From assembly GCF_963665995.1 (NCBI RefSeq), contig NZ_OY762512.1:2418001-2482000 (forward strand): 64,000 bases of DNA, read 5' to 3'. The stretch's first letter is position 1; every line of letters begins with the position of its first letter. The stretch is from Pleurocapsa sp. FMAR1 (GTDB taxonomy: Bacteria; Cyanobacteriota; Cyanobacteriia; Cyanobacteriales; Xenococcaceae). The position numbers and the translations under genes are program-made. The notes beneath the pieces are model-generated. The model was not told where the DNA came from and did no database searches. It worked only from the letters and a program-made list of their open reading frames with translations. Below, one piece after another: positions 45,778 through 54,957 of the stretch.

Positions 45778-47331
45778 TTAAAATCTAAAAATGGTTCGTA
45801 TAGTGCCAACATAAATAGTATCGTTATCAGAGTTGCCATCAGGATTAAACAGAACGTAGCCACCAGGGGTAAGCATAATAAAATCGTTGAGGTTATATTG
45901 ATATTCTACGTCAAGCAAATAAGGGTTATCTGCGTCATCTGGCAGGGCATCGCCACCAGAACCAGTTAAAGTTGGCGTTTGACCAAAACTAACGATAAAA
46001 CTCGAGCCTTCTTTTAGTAGATCGCTATAGGTGAGGTAAGCATTCCAATTGAAAATATCCGCATTGGCATTGTCATCAATCGTTGATGCGGTAGTATAGC
46101 CAACATATCCGCCTACTGTAAGGGGTTTTAAAACCTGGAAACTAGCAGCAAGACCATAATTATTGGAGGAATTGGCGCGATTTTCAAAAGGATCTGATGC
46201 TGCCGGTGTCCCCACAAAGCCAGCCAAATTGTAGTCAGTTTCAGCACCCTGATAAGCTCTTAGGTAAGCTAATGCTAGATTTAAGCGATCGTCTAAAAGG
46301 GCTATATTTAGATTTGCACCAGTAACATAGTTACCATTAAATAAACCATTGCCTGGAGTAGAGTCAGAGGGGCTAGTTGCCCAGTAGCCTACTGCTAAAT
46401 TTACCGCATCTGAGAAATCATAATCCAAGCCAACCGCAGCACTACCACCATTAGCGTTGTCATAAATCAAATTATTGTAGGCACTAAACAGAGAGAGAGA
46501 GTCATAAGCTACTCCCATTGTAGGAACTACATCAAAAAAATCATCGACATCAACCCCATTTGTGCCGACAAAACCTGTGAGTTTTTCACCAATGGGAAAA
46601 GTGTAGTACAAAGCATTTATTTCAAAACTGTTACCATTATCACCTTCATAATTCAAAGCTAGAGCATTACTACCGCCAGAGGTAGAAGGACTGGTAATGT
46701 TCCTCGCCTGTAGGCGGACTCTCAAAAAATCTTCTCCTGTAAAGCTGCTATCAAAGTTGAGACGAACTTGACTGCTCAAGGTAATCTGATTGTCAACATC
46801 AGTACCGTCTGGCTTTTGACCGCCAAAAGTTCCCAGCACATAGCTGACAATCTCGGTATTTAGTTTGGTAGTAGTAGAAAAAGCATTGTCTTCTACAGCA
46901 GCAGTTCGGCTTTCAAGTTCATCGACTCTACCGCCTAGGGTAGCTAATTCTGCCTTATATTCTTGGCTTAATCGCTGTATAGTAGCAAGATCTTCGTCTG
47001 AAACTGAGCCAGAACTGGCAATCAAACGTTCAATTTGATTTAGGCAGCTATTTAATCCTGCTGCAAACTCATAGCGAGTCAAAGGCTGACTACCGCGAAA
47101 TGTTTGATTAGGATAGCCAGCAATACAGCCATAGCGATCTACCAAACTTCTAAGTGCTTCATACGCCCAGTCTGTAGGAGCAACATCCCTTAGTTGCTGG
47201 ACGTTGGTAACTTGACCGAGATCATCTTGATAGTTATTTTTTGGTACGGCGATCGCGCGATCGCCCGTTACCAAAACAACACCCAAAGCTATTGCACCCA
47301 TAGGGAGCAAATTAATTACATGATTCAACAT
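45778..47331 (-). CDS. Iron uptake porin (SLH domain plus OprB-type barrel)
   Basis: 517 residues: signal peptide, an SLH domain about 45-105 (TDWAYEALRSLVDRYGCIAGYPNQTFRG, LTRYEFAAGLNSCLNQIE), a coiled-coil spacer, then a beta barrel ending in aromatic Phe (IRTIFRF). This is the common cyanobacterial major outer membrane porin architecture (SomA/SomB, Slr1908-like); the SLH end binds the peptidoglycan-linked polymer. Start at ATG 47331. Upstream 45 bases away on the same strand is the amino-acid transporter gene. Confidence 0.9.
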   Translation of the reverse strand: MLNHVINLLPMGAIALGVVLVTGDRAIAVPKNNYQDDLGQVTNVQQLRDVAPTDWAYEALRSLVDRYGCIAGYPNQTFRGSQPLTRYEFAAGLNSCLNQIERLIASSGSVSDEDLATIQRLSQEYKAELATLGGRVDELESRTAAVEDNAFSTTTKLNTEIVSYVLGTFGGQKPDGTDVDNQITLSSQVRLNFDSSFTGEDFLRVRLQARNITSPSTSGGSNALALNYEGDNGNSFEINALYYTFPIGEKLTGFVGTNGVDVDDFFDVVPTMGVAYDSLSLFSAYNNLIYDNANGGSAAVGLDYDFSDAVNLAVGYWATSPSDSTPGNGLFNGNYVTGANLNIALLDDRLNLALAYLRAYQGAETDYNLAGFVGTPAASDPFENRANSSNNYGLAASFQVLKPLTVGGYVGYTTASTIDDNANADIFNWNAYLTYSDLLKEGSSFIVSFGQTPTLTGSGGDALPDDADNPYLLDVEYQYNLNDFIMLTPGGYVLFNPDGNSDNDTIYVGTIRTIFRF

Positions 47332-47376
47332 AACTTCTCACACCTAAAAATTGTTGATTTTTACTTTTGATACTGA

Positions 47377-48921
47377 TTAACTTGCTAATTGTTCTGAACT
47401 AGAAGCAAGTCGAGCATCTTTTTTATTGGCACGACGCACAGGATTTAGGCGTTTTTCTAGCCAGCTAAAGACTCTAGAGGCGATAAAGGTTAAAATCAAG
47501 TAGATCAACGCTACTGCTGCATAAATTTGAAAAGCACGATAAGTTGTTGCCACCATTAGCTGTCCTTGACGGAATAGTTCCTCAAAACCAATAATCGCTA
47601 CTAAGCTAGTGTCTTTGAGCAGAGTAATAAACTCATTGCCCAAAGGAGGTAACATCCGACGAAAAGCCTGGGGAAAAATTATATGACGCATGGTTTGCAC
47701 CCATCCCATCCCCATCGACTGGGAGGCTTCCCATTGTCCTCGATCGATTGATTGAATACCACCGCGAATAATCTCGGCTAAATAGGCAGCAGAATTAAGA
47801 CTCAAAGCCGTAACCGCAGCAGCAAAGCGATTAAAGGTAAAGTCTAAGCCTGCCGCCTGCAAGAGAGAAGGTAAGCCAAAGTAAATCATGAAGATCTGTA
47901 CCAGCAGAGGCGTACCGCGAAAGAAATCTATATAGATACGACTGAACCAACCCAAAGGTTTAAAGTCTGAGATGGAGGCTGTTGCCAGTAAAGTTCCGAT
48001 GATAGTGCCAAAAAATGTCGCAAAGGCCGTCAGCATTATTGTCACTAAAGCTCCTCGCAAAAGTGTAGGCAGCATTTTGCCCCAGCTAAATGTAGCACCT
48101 TCACCTTCTAAAGCAGGAGCAACTAGAGGTAACTTGGGTGGCTCTCCTGCAAACCATTTTTGATACAGTTCGCGATATTTATCACCTTTGAGCAATTCAT
48201 CTATGGCAGCATTGACTTTTTTTAAATTGGGAGAACCCTTGGGTAAAGCAATTCCATAATATTCCTCGGTTAGTAATTCCCCAACCACCTCAACATTACC
48301 AAGATTGCCAACTTTGATGGCATAAAGAGTTACGGGGGCATCGTTAACTACCGCATCTACATTACCATTGCTTAATTCTTGAAGAGCTAAGGCAGAATTA
48401 TCAAAGGTAGAAACCGCTACTCCTGGTATTTTTTGGGCTTCTTGCGCTCCTGTCGTTCCAATGGCAACGGCAACCTTTTTGTTTTCTAAGTCATCAAAGC
48501 TTTTGATTTTCCCTTTATCATCTTTTCTAACGGCGATCGCCAAACCAGATTGAAAATAAGGGCGAGTAAAATCAATGGTTTGGGCGCGCTCTGGGGTAAT
48601 AGTCATGCCGCTAATTGCTGCATCGATATTCTTTGCCTGCAACGCGGGAATTAGTCCATCAAAGGGCATACTTTGAAACTGAATATCCAAACCACTTTCT
48701 TCACCAATTGCTTTGAATAAGTCTATATCAAACCCAGTAAAACCTTTGCCATTCGGTGCCTGCATTTCAAAAGGCGGAAAGGCAGGTTCAGTTCCTACTT
48801 TTAAAACTCCTTGAGCATGAAGAGGGGCAAGTAAATAATTGTTCAAGCTAGTCACTAATAGTAGTCCGACTAAACCTAAACCTAATCTTCGTAAGCAAAA
48901 AATAAATTTATTTTGATTCAT
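47377..48921 (-). CDS. bgtB: Amino acid ABC transporter: fused substrate-binding protein and permease
   Basis: 514 residues. Signal/anchor helix, then a periplasmic binding domain about 35-265 (LKVGTEPAFPPFEMQ, GFTGFDIDLFKAIGEESG, AISGMTITPERAQTIDFTRPY) and a His/Glu/Gln/Arg-type permease about 275-500 (FFRGTPLLVQIFMIYFGLP, EIIRGGIQSIDRGQWEASQSMGM, EFITLLKDTSLVAIIG). The same fusion is known as BgtB in Synechocystis (basic amino acids and glutamine). The ATPase gene is divergent at 49295. The porin gene follows 45 bases downstream. Confidence 0.85.
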   Translation of the reverse strand: MNQNKFIFCLRRLGLGLVGLLLVTSLNNYLLAPLHAQGVLKVGTEPAFPPFEMQAPNGKGFTGFDIDLFKAIGEESGLDIQFQSMPFDGLIPALQAKNIDAAISGMTITPERAQTIDFTRPYFQSGLAIAVRKDDKGKIKSFDDLENKKVAVAIGTTGAQEAQKIPGVAVSTFDNSALALQELSNGNVDAVVNDAPVTLYAIKVGNLGNVEVVGELLTEEYYGIALPKGSPNLKKVNAAIDELLKGDKYRELYQKWFAGEPPKLPLVAPALEGEGATFSWGKMLPTLLRGALVTIMLTAFATFFGTIIGTLLATASISDFKPLGWFSRIYIDFFRGTPLLVQIFMIYFGLPSLLQAAGLDFTFNRFAAAVTALSLNSAAYLAEIIRGGIQSIDRGQWEASQSMGMGWVQTMRHIIFPQAFRRMLPPLGNEFITLLKDTSLVAIIGFEELFRQGQLMVATTYRAFQIYAAVALIYLILTFIASRVFSWLEKRLNPVRRANKKDARLASSSEQLAS

Positions 48922-49294
48922 AATTATCCATAATTATTTTCGATTGCAATCTATTTCTAAATAAGAGCAAACAAAGCGATTTTGCTATTAAAAGCTATTA
49001 GCAGCCGCTTAAATATATTGATGAGTTCATAACAATTAATATTTTGGATTAAGCCTTGCTTACTATTTTGTTTAATTACAATACGCTATCCAGGTGCATT
49101 TTTTGCTTATCTGGAACAAACTATATTTAAAAATATATATTTGTTGATATTTTTAATAAAATGCAGCAGATCGAGTTTATATGTTGGATAAATTATGAAC
49201 ACAAACCGATTATAATAAATGTGATTAATTTAACAGTTAATTAAAAATAAATAAGCTATTTTCCATTTAGAATTACTTTGTAAAGCAAAATATT
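48922..49294. promoter_or_regulatory. Divergent promoter region of the amino-acid transporter genes
   Basis: 373 AT-rich bases between the divergent bgtB- and bgtA-like genes, with no ORF. Likely contains both promoters; GTG-N-TAC-like nitrogen-control sites were not identified. Confidence 0.4.
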
Positions 49295-50047
49295 ATGTCT
49301 ACTGCCGCTCCTGTTGTTTCCTTTGATAATCTTAGAAAAAGCTATGGTTCATTAGAGGTGTTGCGCGGAATTACGGCAACTCTTTATAAGGGTGATGTTG
49401 TCTCAATAATTGGCACTTCTGGCTGTGGAAAAAGCACTTTATTACGCTGTTGTAATCGCTTAGAAGCTATTAATGGCGGAAAGCTAAATGTAATGGGGAT
49501 CGATCTTTCCCAACCCAAAATTAGCTCACAAAAGCTAAAGCAGCTAAGGACTAAAGTAGGCATGGTTTTTCAGCAGTTTAATTTATTTCCGCACCTGAGC
49601 GTGTTGCAAAACTTAATGCTAGCTCCTGGTGAAGTGTTGAAAGAGTCAAAAGCAGAATGTCGCGATCGCGCCTTACACTATCTAGACAAAGTAGGTTTGA
49701 GTAATAAAGCTAACTCCTATCCCGAACAGCTATCTGGGGGACAAAAGCAGCGTGTAGCGATCGCCCGTAGCCTCTGTATGAAGCCTGAAATTCTTTTATT
49801 TGATGAGCCTACTAGCGCCCTCGATCCAGAGCTAGTCGGGGAAGTATTAACCGTAATGAAGCAGCTAGCTGAAGAAGGGATGACAATGGTAGTAGTTACC
49901 CACGAAATGCAGTTTGCTCGTGAGGTTGCCAACCAAGTTCTTTTTCTTAATCAAGGAGTTGTAGAAGAACAGGGAAACGCTAAAGACGTACTAACTAATC
50001 CTCAGTGCGATCGTCTCAAGGCTTTTCTCAGTCGGATGAATAACTAA
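49295..50047 (+). CDS. bgtA: Amino acid ABC transporter ATP-binding protein
   Basis: 250 residues, complete: Walker [12 protein letters not shown]-loop [15 protein letters not shown], signature [15 protein letters not shown], Walker [13 protein letters not shown] and H-switch [10 protein letters not shown]. Belongs to the GlnQ/HisP subfamily. Partner of the divergent fused transporter. Its stop codon is inside a target-site duplication made by a small mobile element. Confidence 0.88.
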   Translation: MSTAAPVVSFDNLRKSYGSLEVLRGITATLYKGDVVSIIGTSGCGKSTLLRCCNRLEAINGGKLNVMGIDLSQPKISSQKLKQLRTKVGMVFQQFNLFPHLSVLQNLMLAPGEVLKESKAECRDRALHYLDKVGLSNKANSYPEQLSGGQKQRVAIARSLCMKPEILLFDEPTSALDPELVGEVLTVMKQLAEEGMTMVVVTHEMQFAREVANQVLFLNQGVVEEQGNAKDVLTNPQCDRLKAFLSRMNN

Positions 50048-50048
50048 G

Positions 50049-50150
50049 TGATGTTACGCACTCATCGATCTGTAAGGCTTGAGGACGGTTCAACTAGACT
50101 ACGCTTCTCGTCACCTCGTCACCCCAGTTAGATTAAATGCGTAACGTCAG
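50049..50150. mobile_element. MITE-like element with target-site duplication at the bgtA stop
   Basis: 102 bases with near-perfect inverted ends TGATGTTACGCA / TGCGTAACGTCA, flanked on both sides by TAACTAAG (50041-50048 and 50151-50158), an 8-bp direct duplication. The left duplication contains the stop codon TAA of bgtA, so insertion left the protein unchanged. Confidence 0.75.
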
Positions 50151-50185
50151 TAACTAAGCTTTGTAGAACTCTACTTCATTACCCC

Positions 50186-50657
50186 TATCTGGTTTCTAAA
50201 CGATCGACTTGTGGTGTAAAATACTGAATTTTGTGAATGCCATAGAAGCGTTTCCAGAATTTATCCCTTACCCAGGTGGGTAAAACTTTGTTCATCATGA
50301 AAACTAGGGTATTAACGCCTGTAGCTAGAATATAGCGTGGTTTTGGGCGTGATTTGGCGGTTACTCTGGCTGTTTTTTCTGCCAGGCTGCGCGAAAAAAG
50401 TCAGTCACCACAGGACTAGGTTCAACGACGCTAACCTGGATGTTAAAAGCCTTCAATTCCATGCGTAACAAATCACTAAGGGCTTCTAAGGCAAATTTGG
50501 AACAGCTATACATACCCGCTGCGGGAAAAGGAATACGCCCACCAAGGGAACTAACGTTAATAATTTTACCGCCCCCATGCGATCGCATTACAAGAATTAA
50601 AGCCTGAATTAATACCAGAGGTGCATGAAAATTAAAGCGATCGCAGAAAATACTCAC
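50186..50657 (-). pseudogene. Short-chain dehydrogenase, N-terminally truncated and frameshifted
   Basis: The frame from 50657 gives the middle of an SDR: FNFHAPLVLIQALI, GGGKIINVSSLGG (Ser of the active site), AAGMYSCSKFALEALSDLLRMEL (YxxxK present) and VSVVEPSPVVTDFF, then stops at 50361. In another frame the end follows (AKSRPKPRYILATG ... VLPTWVRDKFWKRFYG) to a TAG at 50186. The NAD-binding Rossmann N-terminus (TGxxxGxG) is missing. One shift near 50365 and a 5' truncation at the rplL terminator. Confidence 0.75.
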
Positions 50658-50686
50658 AAAAAAAGGATGTTCAAAAAAACATCCTA
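50656..50686 (-). terminator. Intrinsic terminator of the rplKAJL block
   Basis: On the minus strand AGGATGTT pairs with AACATCCT across a short loop and is followed by eight T. Lies behind rplL. Confidence 0.85.
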
Positions 50687-50711
50687 CAATAATTGAATTT
50701 AAATTAGTTGA

Positions 50712-51092
50712 TTACTTAACGGTAACTTTTGCACCAGCTTCTTCCAATTTCTTCTTGGTTTCTTCTGCATCCTCTTTAGGAACACCTTCTTTAAGAGCTT
50801 TAGGTGTAGATTCAACCATATCCTTAGCTTCTTTTAGACCCAAGCCAGTGATGGTACGAACCACTTTGAGAATGGCAATTTTCTTGTCTTTAGGTACTTC
50901 TTCTAAGACTACGTCAAATTCAGTTTTCTCTTCTTCAGCCTCAGCAGCAGCAGCAGGAGCAGCCATAGCTACACCAGCAGAAGCAGCAGCACTTACGCCG
51001 AAAGTTTCTTCAATTTGAGAAACCAGTTCAGAAGCCTCTAAAAGACTTAAAGTTTTCAACTTTTCGAGAATTTCATCAGTTGCAGTAGACAT
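50712..51092 (-). CDS. rplL: 50S ribosomal protein L7/L12
   Basis: 126 residues: N-terminal dimerisation domain ([21 protein letters not shown]), Ala-rich hinge, C-terminal domain ([40 protein letters not shown]). Multicopy stalk protein binding translation factors. Last gene of the rplK-rplA-rplJ-rplL block, 57 bases behind rplJ, followed by a terminator. Confidence 0.97.
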   Translation of the reverse strand: MSTATDEILEKLKTLSLLEASELVSQIEETFGVSAAASAGVAMAAPAAAAEAEEEKTEFDVVLEEVPKDKKIAILKVVRTITGLGLKEAKDMVESTPKALKEGVPKEDAEETKKKLEEAGAKVTVK

Positions 51093-51149
51093 AATTTTAC
51101 TCCGTGTTCTAGATAGTGATTAATTGCGTAAATAATTGGCGAAAAACGT

Positions 51150-51674
51150 TTATTCTTCTTTTTCGGAAACAGCTTTGATAGCTCTTGCCAGTCCATTAGG
51201 AACTTCTTTAACACCCACAGCAAGTTTGGTTGCCAAAGCGTTAATTGAGCCAGCAATTTGAGCATATAGCTCGTCTTTGGTAGGCAAGTCGCCTAATGCT
51301 TCAACCTGCTCTTTACTTAAAGCTCGACCTTCCATTACGCCACCGCGCAATTCAGTCTTTTTGGTATCCTTCTGGAATCCTTTATAAGCTTTAACAGCTG
51401 CGCCTATCTCTTCTCCAGTAAAAAGAAAAGCAGTGGCATCGTTAAGCAATTCAGCCATTGGCTGCCAATTTTCATCACCATCAATGGCAATGTTCATCAG
51501 GGTGTTTTTGGTAATCTTACAGCTAGCACCGCTAGGGCGTAGACGATTACGCAAATCGGTAATTTCTGCTACCGATAACCCTTCATAATTGATTACAAAA
51601 CCTAGCTCTGCCTCTCTCAAGGCTTCCTTGAGATCGGTTACTATTTCTTTTTTGTTAGCCAGGGTTCTCCCCAT
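51150..51674 (-). CDS. rplJ: 50S ribosomal protein L10
   Basis: 174 residues, MGRTLANKKEIVTDLKEAL start and NYEGLSVAEITDLRNRLR core are standard. Anchors the L7/L12 stalk to the 50S subunit and usually autoregulates via the leader before it. Good Shine-Dalgarno (AAAGGAGGT) precedes the ATG. Confidence 0.97.
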   Translation of the reverse strand: MGRTLANKKEIVTDLKEALREAELGFVINYEGLSVAEITDLRNRLRPSGASCKITKNTLMNIAIDGDENWQPMAELLNDATAFLFTGEEIGAAVKAYKGFQKDTKKTELRGGVMEGRALSKEQVEALGDLPTKDELYAQIAGSINALATKLAVGVKEVPNGLARAIKAVSEKEE

Positions 51675-51675
51675 C

Positions 51676-51900
51676 CTGTACCACCTCCTTTGTAATGGTT
51701 ATTTTTATGGGTCAACGCTATACAGTCATAAAACGACAAAACCTCTAGCTTCTTGCCAGAGGTTGCCTAGTCATTTATCTCAATTTCTAACTAAAGAAAT
51801 TGCTCGATAAGACTGATGGACATTGACCTCGGCAGGAAATTAAGCGTACGCGCCTGCTGTCTTTGGTATTAGTCGTCTAAGAAATGAATATTTATTTGTA
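51676..51900 (-). promoter_or_regulatory. Probable L10 leader region
   Basis: About 225 transcribed bases between rplA and rplJ, without a gene and with several hairpins, including ACCTCT/AGAGGT arms at 51741-51763. Position and length fit the ribosomal-protein L10 leader, where L10(L12)4 binds its mRNA. A covariance-model search was not possible. Confidence 0.5.
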
Positions 51901-51920
51901 CTGTTCGTCAAAAATTTCCT

Positions 51921-52640
51921 TTAGGCTGCCTCAATCAAACTTAAATCTCGCAAAGCACTCGCATCAACCTGAATTGATGGACCCATGGAAGCGGAAATGT
52001 AGACAGTACGCCAGTAACGACCCTTTGCTCCCGAAGGACGATTGCGGTCAACGGTTTCCTGTAAAGCTTTTAAATTAGCTAGCAAATCTTCCGCTGAAAA
52101 AGACGCCTTACCAAACATAACATGAACGATGCCACTTTTGTCAGCCCGAAACTCTAATTTACCAGCTTTGAATGCCTGAACGGCTGGTTCTAGATCGGCA
52201 GTGACCGTTCCTGCTTTAGGAGATGGCATTAAACCTTTTGGTCCTAAAACACGACCTAGTTTAGCTACTTTGGGCATCATATCAGGAGTAGCAATTAGAA
52301 TATCAAAATCCATCATGCCTTTGGAGATGTCTTCGATTAGTTCTTCAGAACCATAGATTTCTGCACCAGCTTCTTCTGCCTCTTTGACCTTTTCGCCACG
52401 AGCTATTACTGCAACTCTAACGGTTTGTCCTGTGCCTTTGGGTAAACTGACGGTAGTTCTAAGCTGTTGGTCAGTGTACTTAGGATCGATGCCTAGCTTG
52501 AGGTGAGCTTCTGCTGTCTCATCAAATTTAGCTGTAGCAGTCTCCTTGAGCAAGTTTAAGGCTTCAATCGGCTCGTATGCTTTGTCTTCGTCAACTTTTT
52601 TGATTAACTCTCGCATTCGGCGAGACATTTTGTTGGTCAT
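51921..52640 (-). CDS. rplA: 50S ribosomal protein L1
   Basis: 239 residues; [42 protein letters not shown] and [14 protein letters not shown] are L1 signatures. Binds 23S rRNA at the L1 stalk. Third gene of the block after nusG and rplK. Confidence 0.97.
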   Translation of the reverse strand: MTNKMSRRMRELIKKVDEDKAYEPIEALNLLKETATAKFDETAEAHLKLGIDPKYTDQQLRTTVSLPKGTGQTVRVAVIARGEKVKEAEEAGAEIYGSEELIEDISKGMMDFDILIATPDMMPKVAKLGRVLGPKGLMPSPKAGTVTADLEPAVQAFKAGKLEFRADKSGIVHVMFGKASFSAEDLLANLKALQETVDRNRPSGAKGRYWRTVYISASMGPSIQVDASALRDLSLIEAA

Positions 52641-52730
52641 GGTTAAATCTCTCCTTGGGTAACTAGCGAAGTGGTTTGCTTCTCCCCATTAAATTTGTAA
52701 GTAATAAGTTTTTGATTGCTGGAAATATGC

Positions 52731-53156
52731 TTAATCGGCGATCGCCACACCCATATTTTTTGCTGTTCCCGCCACAATTTTCATTGCTGCTTCGATATCA
52801 TTGGCATTAAGATCGGGCAATTTGGTTTGAGCAATTTCTTTTAGCTGATCTTTGCTGATCGTTGCCACTTTTTGCTTGTTAGGCTCACTTGCTCCCTTTT
52901 CTATGCCTGCTGCCTTTTTAATTAAAACAGATGCAGGAGGAGTTTTGAGGATAAAAGTAAAGCTTCGATCTTCAAATACAGAGATTTCTACAGGAATTAC
53001 CAGTCCTACTTTCTCTGCTGTTTTGGCATTGTATTCTTTACAAAATGCCATGATATTGACACCGTGTTGACCCAAAGCAGGACCAACTGGAGGTGCAGGG
53101 TTAGCTTTACCCGCAGGCAAAGCTAATTTAATTAACGCTACAACTTTTCTAGGCAT
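52731..53156 (-). CDS. rplK: 50S ribosomal protein L11
   Basis: 141 residues; [27 protein letters not shown] and [15 protein letters not shown] are family hallmarks. Starts 3 bases after the nusG stop codon. Confidence 0.97.
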   Translation of the reverse strand: MPRKVVALIKLALPAGKANPAPPVGPALGQHGVNIMAFCKEYNAKTAEKVGLVIPVEISVFEDRSFTFILKTPPASVLIKKAAGIEKGASEPNKQKVATISKDQLKEIAQTKLPDLNANDIEAAMKIVAGTAKNMGVAIAD

Positions 53157-53159
53157 TTT

Positions 53160-53798
53160 TTAGTTTTGTTTCTCAACTTGATTAAACTCCAATTCTACTG
53201 GAGTATCTCGCCCAAAAATAGACAGTAAGGCTTTTAGCTTACTTCTTTCTGGGCTAACTTCAATTACTTCCCCTTCAAACTCTTTAAATGGACCAGAAAG
53301 GACGGCAATCTTATCGCCAATTTCCATGTCAATTTTCATGACAGGCTCTTGTTCTTCAGCTTGCTTGAAGATGCGCTCTACTTCAGCGCGAGACAGTGGC
53401 AACGGCTTGACATGACCTCTGCCTCTACCATAACGACGCTTTTGTTCGGCACCTACAAAGTTAATCACATTAGGGGTGTTTTTGACTATCTGCCAGGCAT
53501 CATCATCCATCAGCATTTTCACTAGAACATATCCAGGGAAAACTTTTTCGTCGCTGGTATAGCGTGAACCGTCTTTACGAATTTTGACGCTAGGAGTTTG
53601 GGGAATCTGTACCTGCATGACGCGATCGCCTATGTCTAGGGTTTGAATCCGCATTTCCATATCGGTTTTAACACGCTTTTCACATCCTGAAGCTACCTGT
53701 ATAGCGTACCAGCGAGGACTACCTTTAGTTTTTAGATTAGCCTGTACCTCTTCTGTCTGCTGATTATCTTCTTCTGGTATGTCTGCGGCATTAGTCAT
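53160..53798 (-). CDS. nusG: Transcription termination/antitermination factor NusG
   Basis: NGN domain (WYAIQVASGCEKRVKTDMEMR, FPGYVLVKMLMDDDAWQIVKNTPNV) and C-terminal KOW domain (GDKIAVLSGPFKEFEGEV). I start at the ATG at 53798 (MTNAADIPEE), 2 bases after secE, rather than at a codon 27 bases upstream that would overlap secE. Confidence 0.95.
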   Translation of the reverse strand: MTNAADIPEEDNQQTEEVQANLKTKGSPRWYAIQVASGCEKRVKTDMEMRIQTLDIGDRVMQVQIPQTPSVKIRKDGSRYTSDEKVFPGYVLVKMLMDDDAWQIVKNTPNVINFVGAEQKRRYGRGRGHVKPLPLSRAEVERIFKQAEEQEPVMKIDMEIGDKIAVLSGPFKEFEGEVIEVSPERSKLKALLSIFGRDTPVELEFNQVEKQN

Positions 53799-53800
53799 AA

Positions 53801-54037
53801 TTAAAATACTTTTCCTGCTCCCCAAGTAAAGAATTTATCGATTAGATAAATTATTGTAGACACTAAAATAACCATCAGAATTACGGCTGCCGACTCACTG
53901 ATCAACTGTTGACGAGAGGGCCAAACAACTTTTCCTAATTCTTCTTTTGTCTGAATGGCAAATTCGGTAGCACCGTTGCCACCTGCTGATTCTTTAGCTG
54001 CTGGCGTGTCTTTTTTTACTATATCTTTTTTATTCAA
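53801..54037 (-). CDS. secE: Preprotein translocase subunit SecE
   Basis: 78 residues: charged N-terminus, the conserved KEELGKVVWPSRQQLISES amphipathic helix, and one membrane helix (AVILMVILVSTIIYLIDKFF). Stabilises SecY. Immediately upstream of nusG and downstream of the tRNA-Trp gene. Confidence 0.95.
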   Translation of the reverse strand: MNKKDIVKKDTPAAKESAGGNGATEFAIQTKEELGKVVWPSRQQLISESAAVILMVILVSTIIYLIDKFFTWGAGKVF

Positions 54038-54300
54038 AACTGTTACCTCGCGAAGGTATTCGCTGAAAATAATTTATATGCTACTGTCTTTAAAATATTA
54101 GCTTCAAAGCGAAATAATCAAATTGCGACTATCTAATCACTGCTTGATAACTTCATTTTTTACTCACCAAAAATCTGCTGATAGCTGTTATTAAGCTTAA
54201 CCAATTATTGAGGAAATAGCTGATGGGGATTAGCGAGTTGGTTGGACTTTCCTAATCCTTAATTCTTCAGGCTTGTTCTTAGCAACCAACTTGGGAAATA

Positions 54301-54373
54301 CGCGCCTTGAAGGACTTGAACCCTCGACATCCGGTTTTGGAGACCGACGTTCTACCAACTGAACTAAAGACGC
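54301..54373 (-). tRNA. trnW: tRNA-Trp (anticodon CCA)
   Basis: Minus strand: 7-bp acceptor GCGTCTT/AAGGCGC (one G-U), D arm TTAGTTCAGTTGGTAGAA, anticodon loop CTCCAAA, T arm GGGTTCAAGTCC, discriminator G. CCA tail not encoded. Precedes secE, the usual bacterial position. Confidence 0.95.
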
Positions 54374-54475
54374 ATCTATTTAACTGACTTTAACCAATGG
54401 TCAGTCGTTCCCAATTATATCCCATTTGTGCATTTTTCAATTAAAAAAATAGCTTCTAAGTTTTTGCGGGAAAAC

Positions 54476-54838
54476 TTAAATAGGGCGATCAAAACGCTGT
54501 TTGATTCTAGTAGCCTTACCTACGCGATCGCGTAAATAATAAAGCTTGGCACGACGAACCTTGCCGCGACGCTCTATTTTAATCTTAGAAATCATAGGCG
54601 AGTGTAAGAGAAATATTCTTTCTACCCCTACTCCTTGAAACACTTTACGCACGGTGATAGTTTCATTAATACCACCATTTTGTATGGCGATTACAGTACC
54701 TTTGTAAGGCTGTACTCGCTCTTTGTTTCCTTCTGTAATTCTGACACCTACTTCTACAGTGTCACCAACATAAATATTAGGCAAATCTGATTTAAGATGT
54801 TCGGCTTCTATTGAACGTATTATGGCTTCGGCATTCAT
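54476..54838 (-). CDS. rplS: 50S ribosomal protein L19
   Basis: 120 residues; [42 protein letters not shown] and [23 protein letters not shown] are typical. Lies upstream of trnW-secE on the same strand, the common order in cyanobacteria. Confidence 0.97.
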   Translation of the reverse strand: MNAEAIIRSIEAEHLKSDLPNIYVGDTVEVGVRITEGNKERVQPYKGTVIAIQNGGINETITVRKVFQGVGVERIFLLHSPMISKIKIERRGKVRRAKLYYLRDRVGKATRIKQRFDRPI

Positions 54839-54957
54839 GGCTAGTATAAAAACTCACGATTTACCATGATAGCTTTTTTTCAGCCAATGGGAAAGAGGAG
54901 ATCACAGCAACTCACATTAAAGTATTAAAAAGTATTCTATTTCCACAGAATTTAGTA

